IMG/VR virus record: IMGVR_UViG_3300015024_000005
Coordinates: 1 to 53,173 of that record
Source: a virus
Direction: 5' to 3' (one strand)
Length of the DNA: 53,173 nt
Of this stretch, positions 52,895 through 53,173 are shown one piece after another (position 1 is the first letter of the stretch; each line of letters begins with the position of its first letter). The translations under genes and the position numbers were made by a program. The notes beneath the pieces were generated by a model. The model saw only the letters and a list, made by a program, of their open reading frames with translations, was not told the DNA's origin and searched no databases.

Positions 52895-53173
52895 TTCGAC
52901 TCCTTACGATAATATCTAATCATTTCTGTAATTATTTTTTTATTTAGCTTAAACTCGTTTGGTTCCCATTCTGACGTGCAGTCTTTCAATTCAAAACTGC
53001 GTAGCTCATCAAAAGTCATTTTTTTACATCCCCAAATCACATGGTCATCAAATACAGTCACAAAAAATTTAGTGTTAACAATTTGTAGTGGGTTGAATTT
53101 AAAACCTATGGTATAGCGAAGGTCGGCATAGCTAAGGTTGGCATTGCTAAGGTTGGTATTGCTAAGGTCGGCA
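52891..53173 (-). CDS. Pentapeptide-repeat protein (C-terminal part, partial)
   Basis: The leftward frame is open from the window edge to TGA at 52893-52891. It starts with pentapeptide repeats ADLSN TNLSN ANLSY ADLRY, built at DNA level from 15-base repeats with GCTAAGGTTGGC-like cores (53125-53173). Then come 74 residues without repeats: FVTVFDDHVIWGCKKMTFDE, then EWEPNEFKLNKKIITEMIRY and a basic end. Pentapeptide repeats form right-handed quadrilateral beta-helices. The upstream part lies beyond the window. The stop overlaps the next start. Confidence 0.75.
   Translation of the reverse strand, partial: ADLSNTNLSNANLSYADLRYTIGFKFNPLQIVNTKFFVTVFDDHVIWGCKKMTFDELRSFELKDCTSEWEPNEFKLNKKIITEMIRYYRKESK

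Noticed and set aside
53125-53173. 15-base tandem repeats as a terminal repeat or CRISPR array
   Set aside because: They are the codons of pentapeptide repeats, with no spacers.

Overview
The window looks like about 53 kb of an AT-rich tailed phage (Caudoviricetes, probably a short-tailed podovirus-like virus). It holds a large terminase, portal, scaffold and major capsid protein, a gp11/gp12-like adaptor and nozzle pair, large internal virion proteins, and a self-contained replication and recombination set. Clear Shine-Dalgarno sites and sigma70-like promoters suggest a Gram-negative host other than a Bacteroidota member; lipobox lipoproteins and a cell-wall lysis set fit this. I cannot name the host. 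I saw no integrase, tRNA or CRISPR array, and no phage RNA polymerase in the window.

Layout. 1-508 (+): end of a rightward unit with a coiled-coil C-terminus, a small lipoprotein and a tiny ORF. 498-3566 (-): a small, possibly frameshifted gene, then a compact cassette with its own promoter, palindromic operator and terminator, encoding ParB-like (IbrB-like), unknown, PAPS-reductase-like (IbrA-like) and MazG-like proteins. 3643-12015 (-): head and packaging genes read as small genes, TerL, small genes, portal, scaffold and capsid. 12031-27145 (-): GNAT and HTH proteins, family A DNA polymerase, AEP primase-helicase, OB-fold SSB, nucleotide hydrolase, transglycosylase, phosphoesterase, HNH, SbcC/SbcD-like and RecA-like proteins, then small membrane proteins, a Clp-like protease and a lipoprotein metalloprotease. 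27510-30450 (+): a divergent unit with an SF2 helicase, a membrane Clp-like protease, a lipoprotein and an M15 peptidase. 30440-53173 (-): lysis/membrane proteins, a papain-like protein, tail fibre-like proteins, internal virion proteins, nozzle, adaptor, surface proteins and a partial pentapeptide-repeat protein.

How it works together. Early and middle functions (polymerase, primase-helicase, SSB, SbcCD, RecA, UvsW-like helicase) give replication with T4-like recombination. The structural genes are punctuated by four near-identical 21-22 bp elements, all in the same orientation, all abutting the stop codon of the preceding gene and each ending in TATAG or TATGA. They resemble promoters of a single-subunit phage RNA polymerase, and each is followed by a small hairpin.

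Most notable points: (1) the major capsid gene is split by an in-frame TAA whose surroundings look like two compensating indels; (2) a separate ORF ends in about 40 residues of a diverged second capsid N-terminus; (3) one of two tandem virion paralogues carries an inserted DUF3494 (ice-binding-like) domain; (4) the IbrA/IbrB/MazG cassette; (5) the repeated promoter-like elements; (6) a short Ala-x-Gly-Gly motif scattered over several probable virion proteins.
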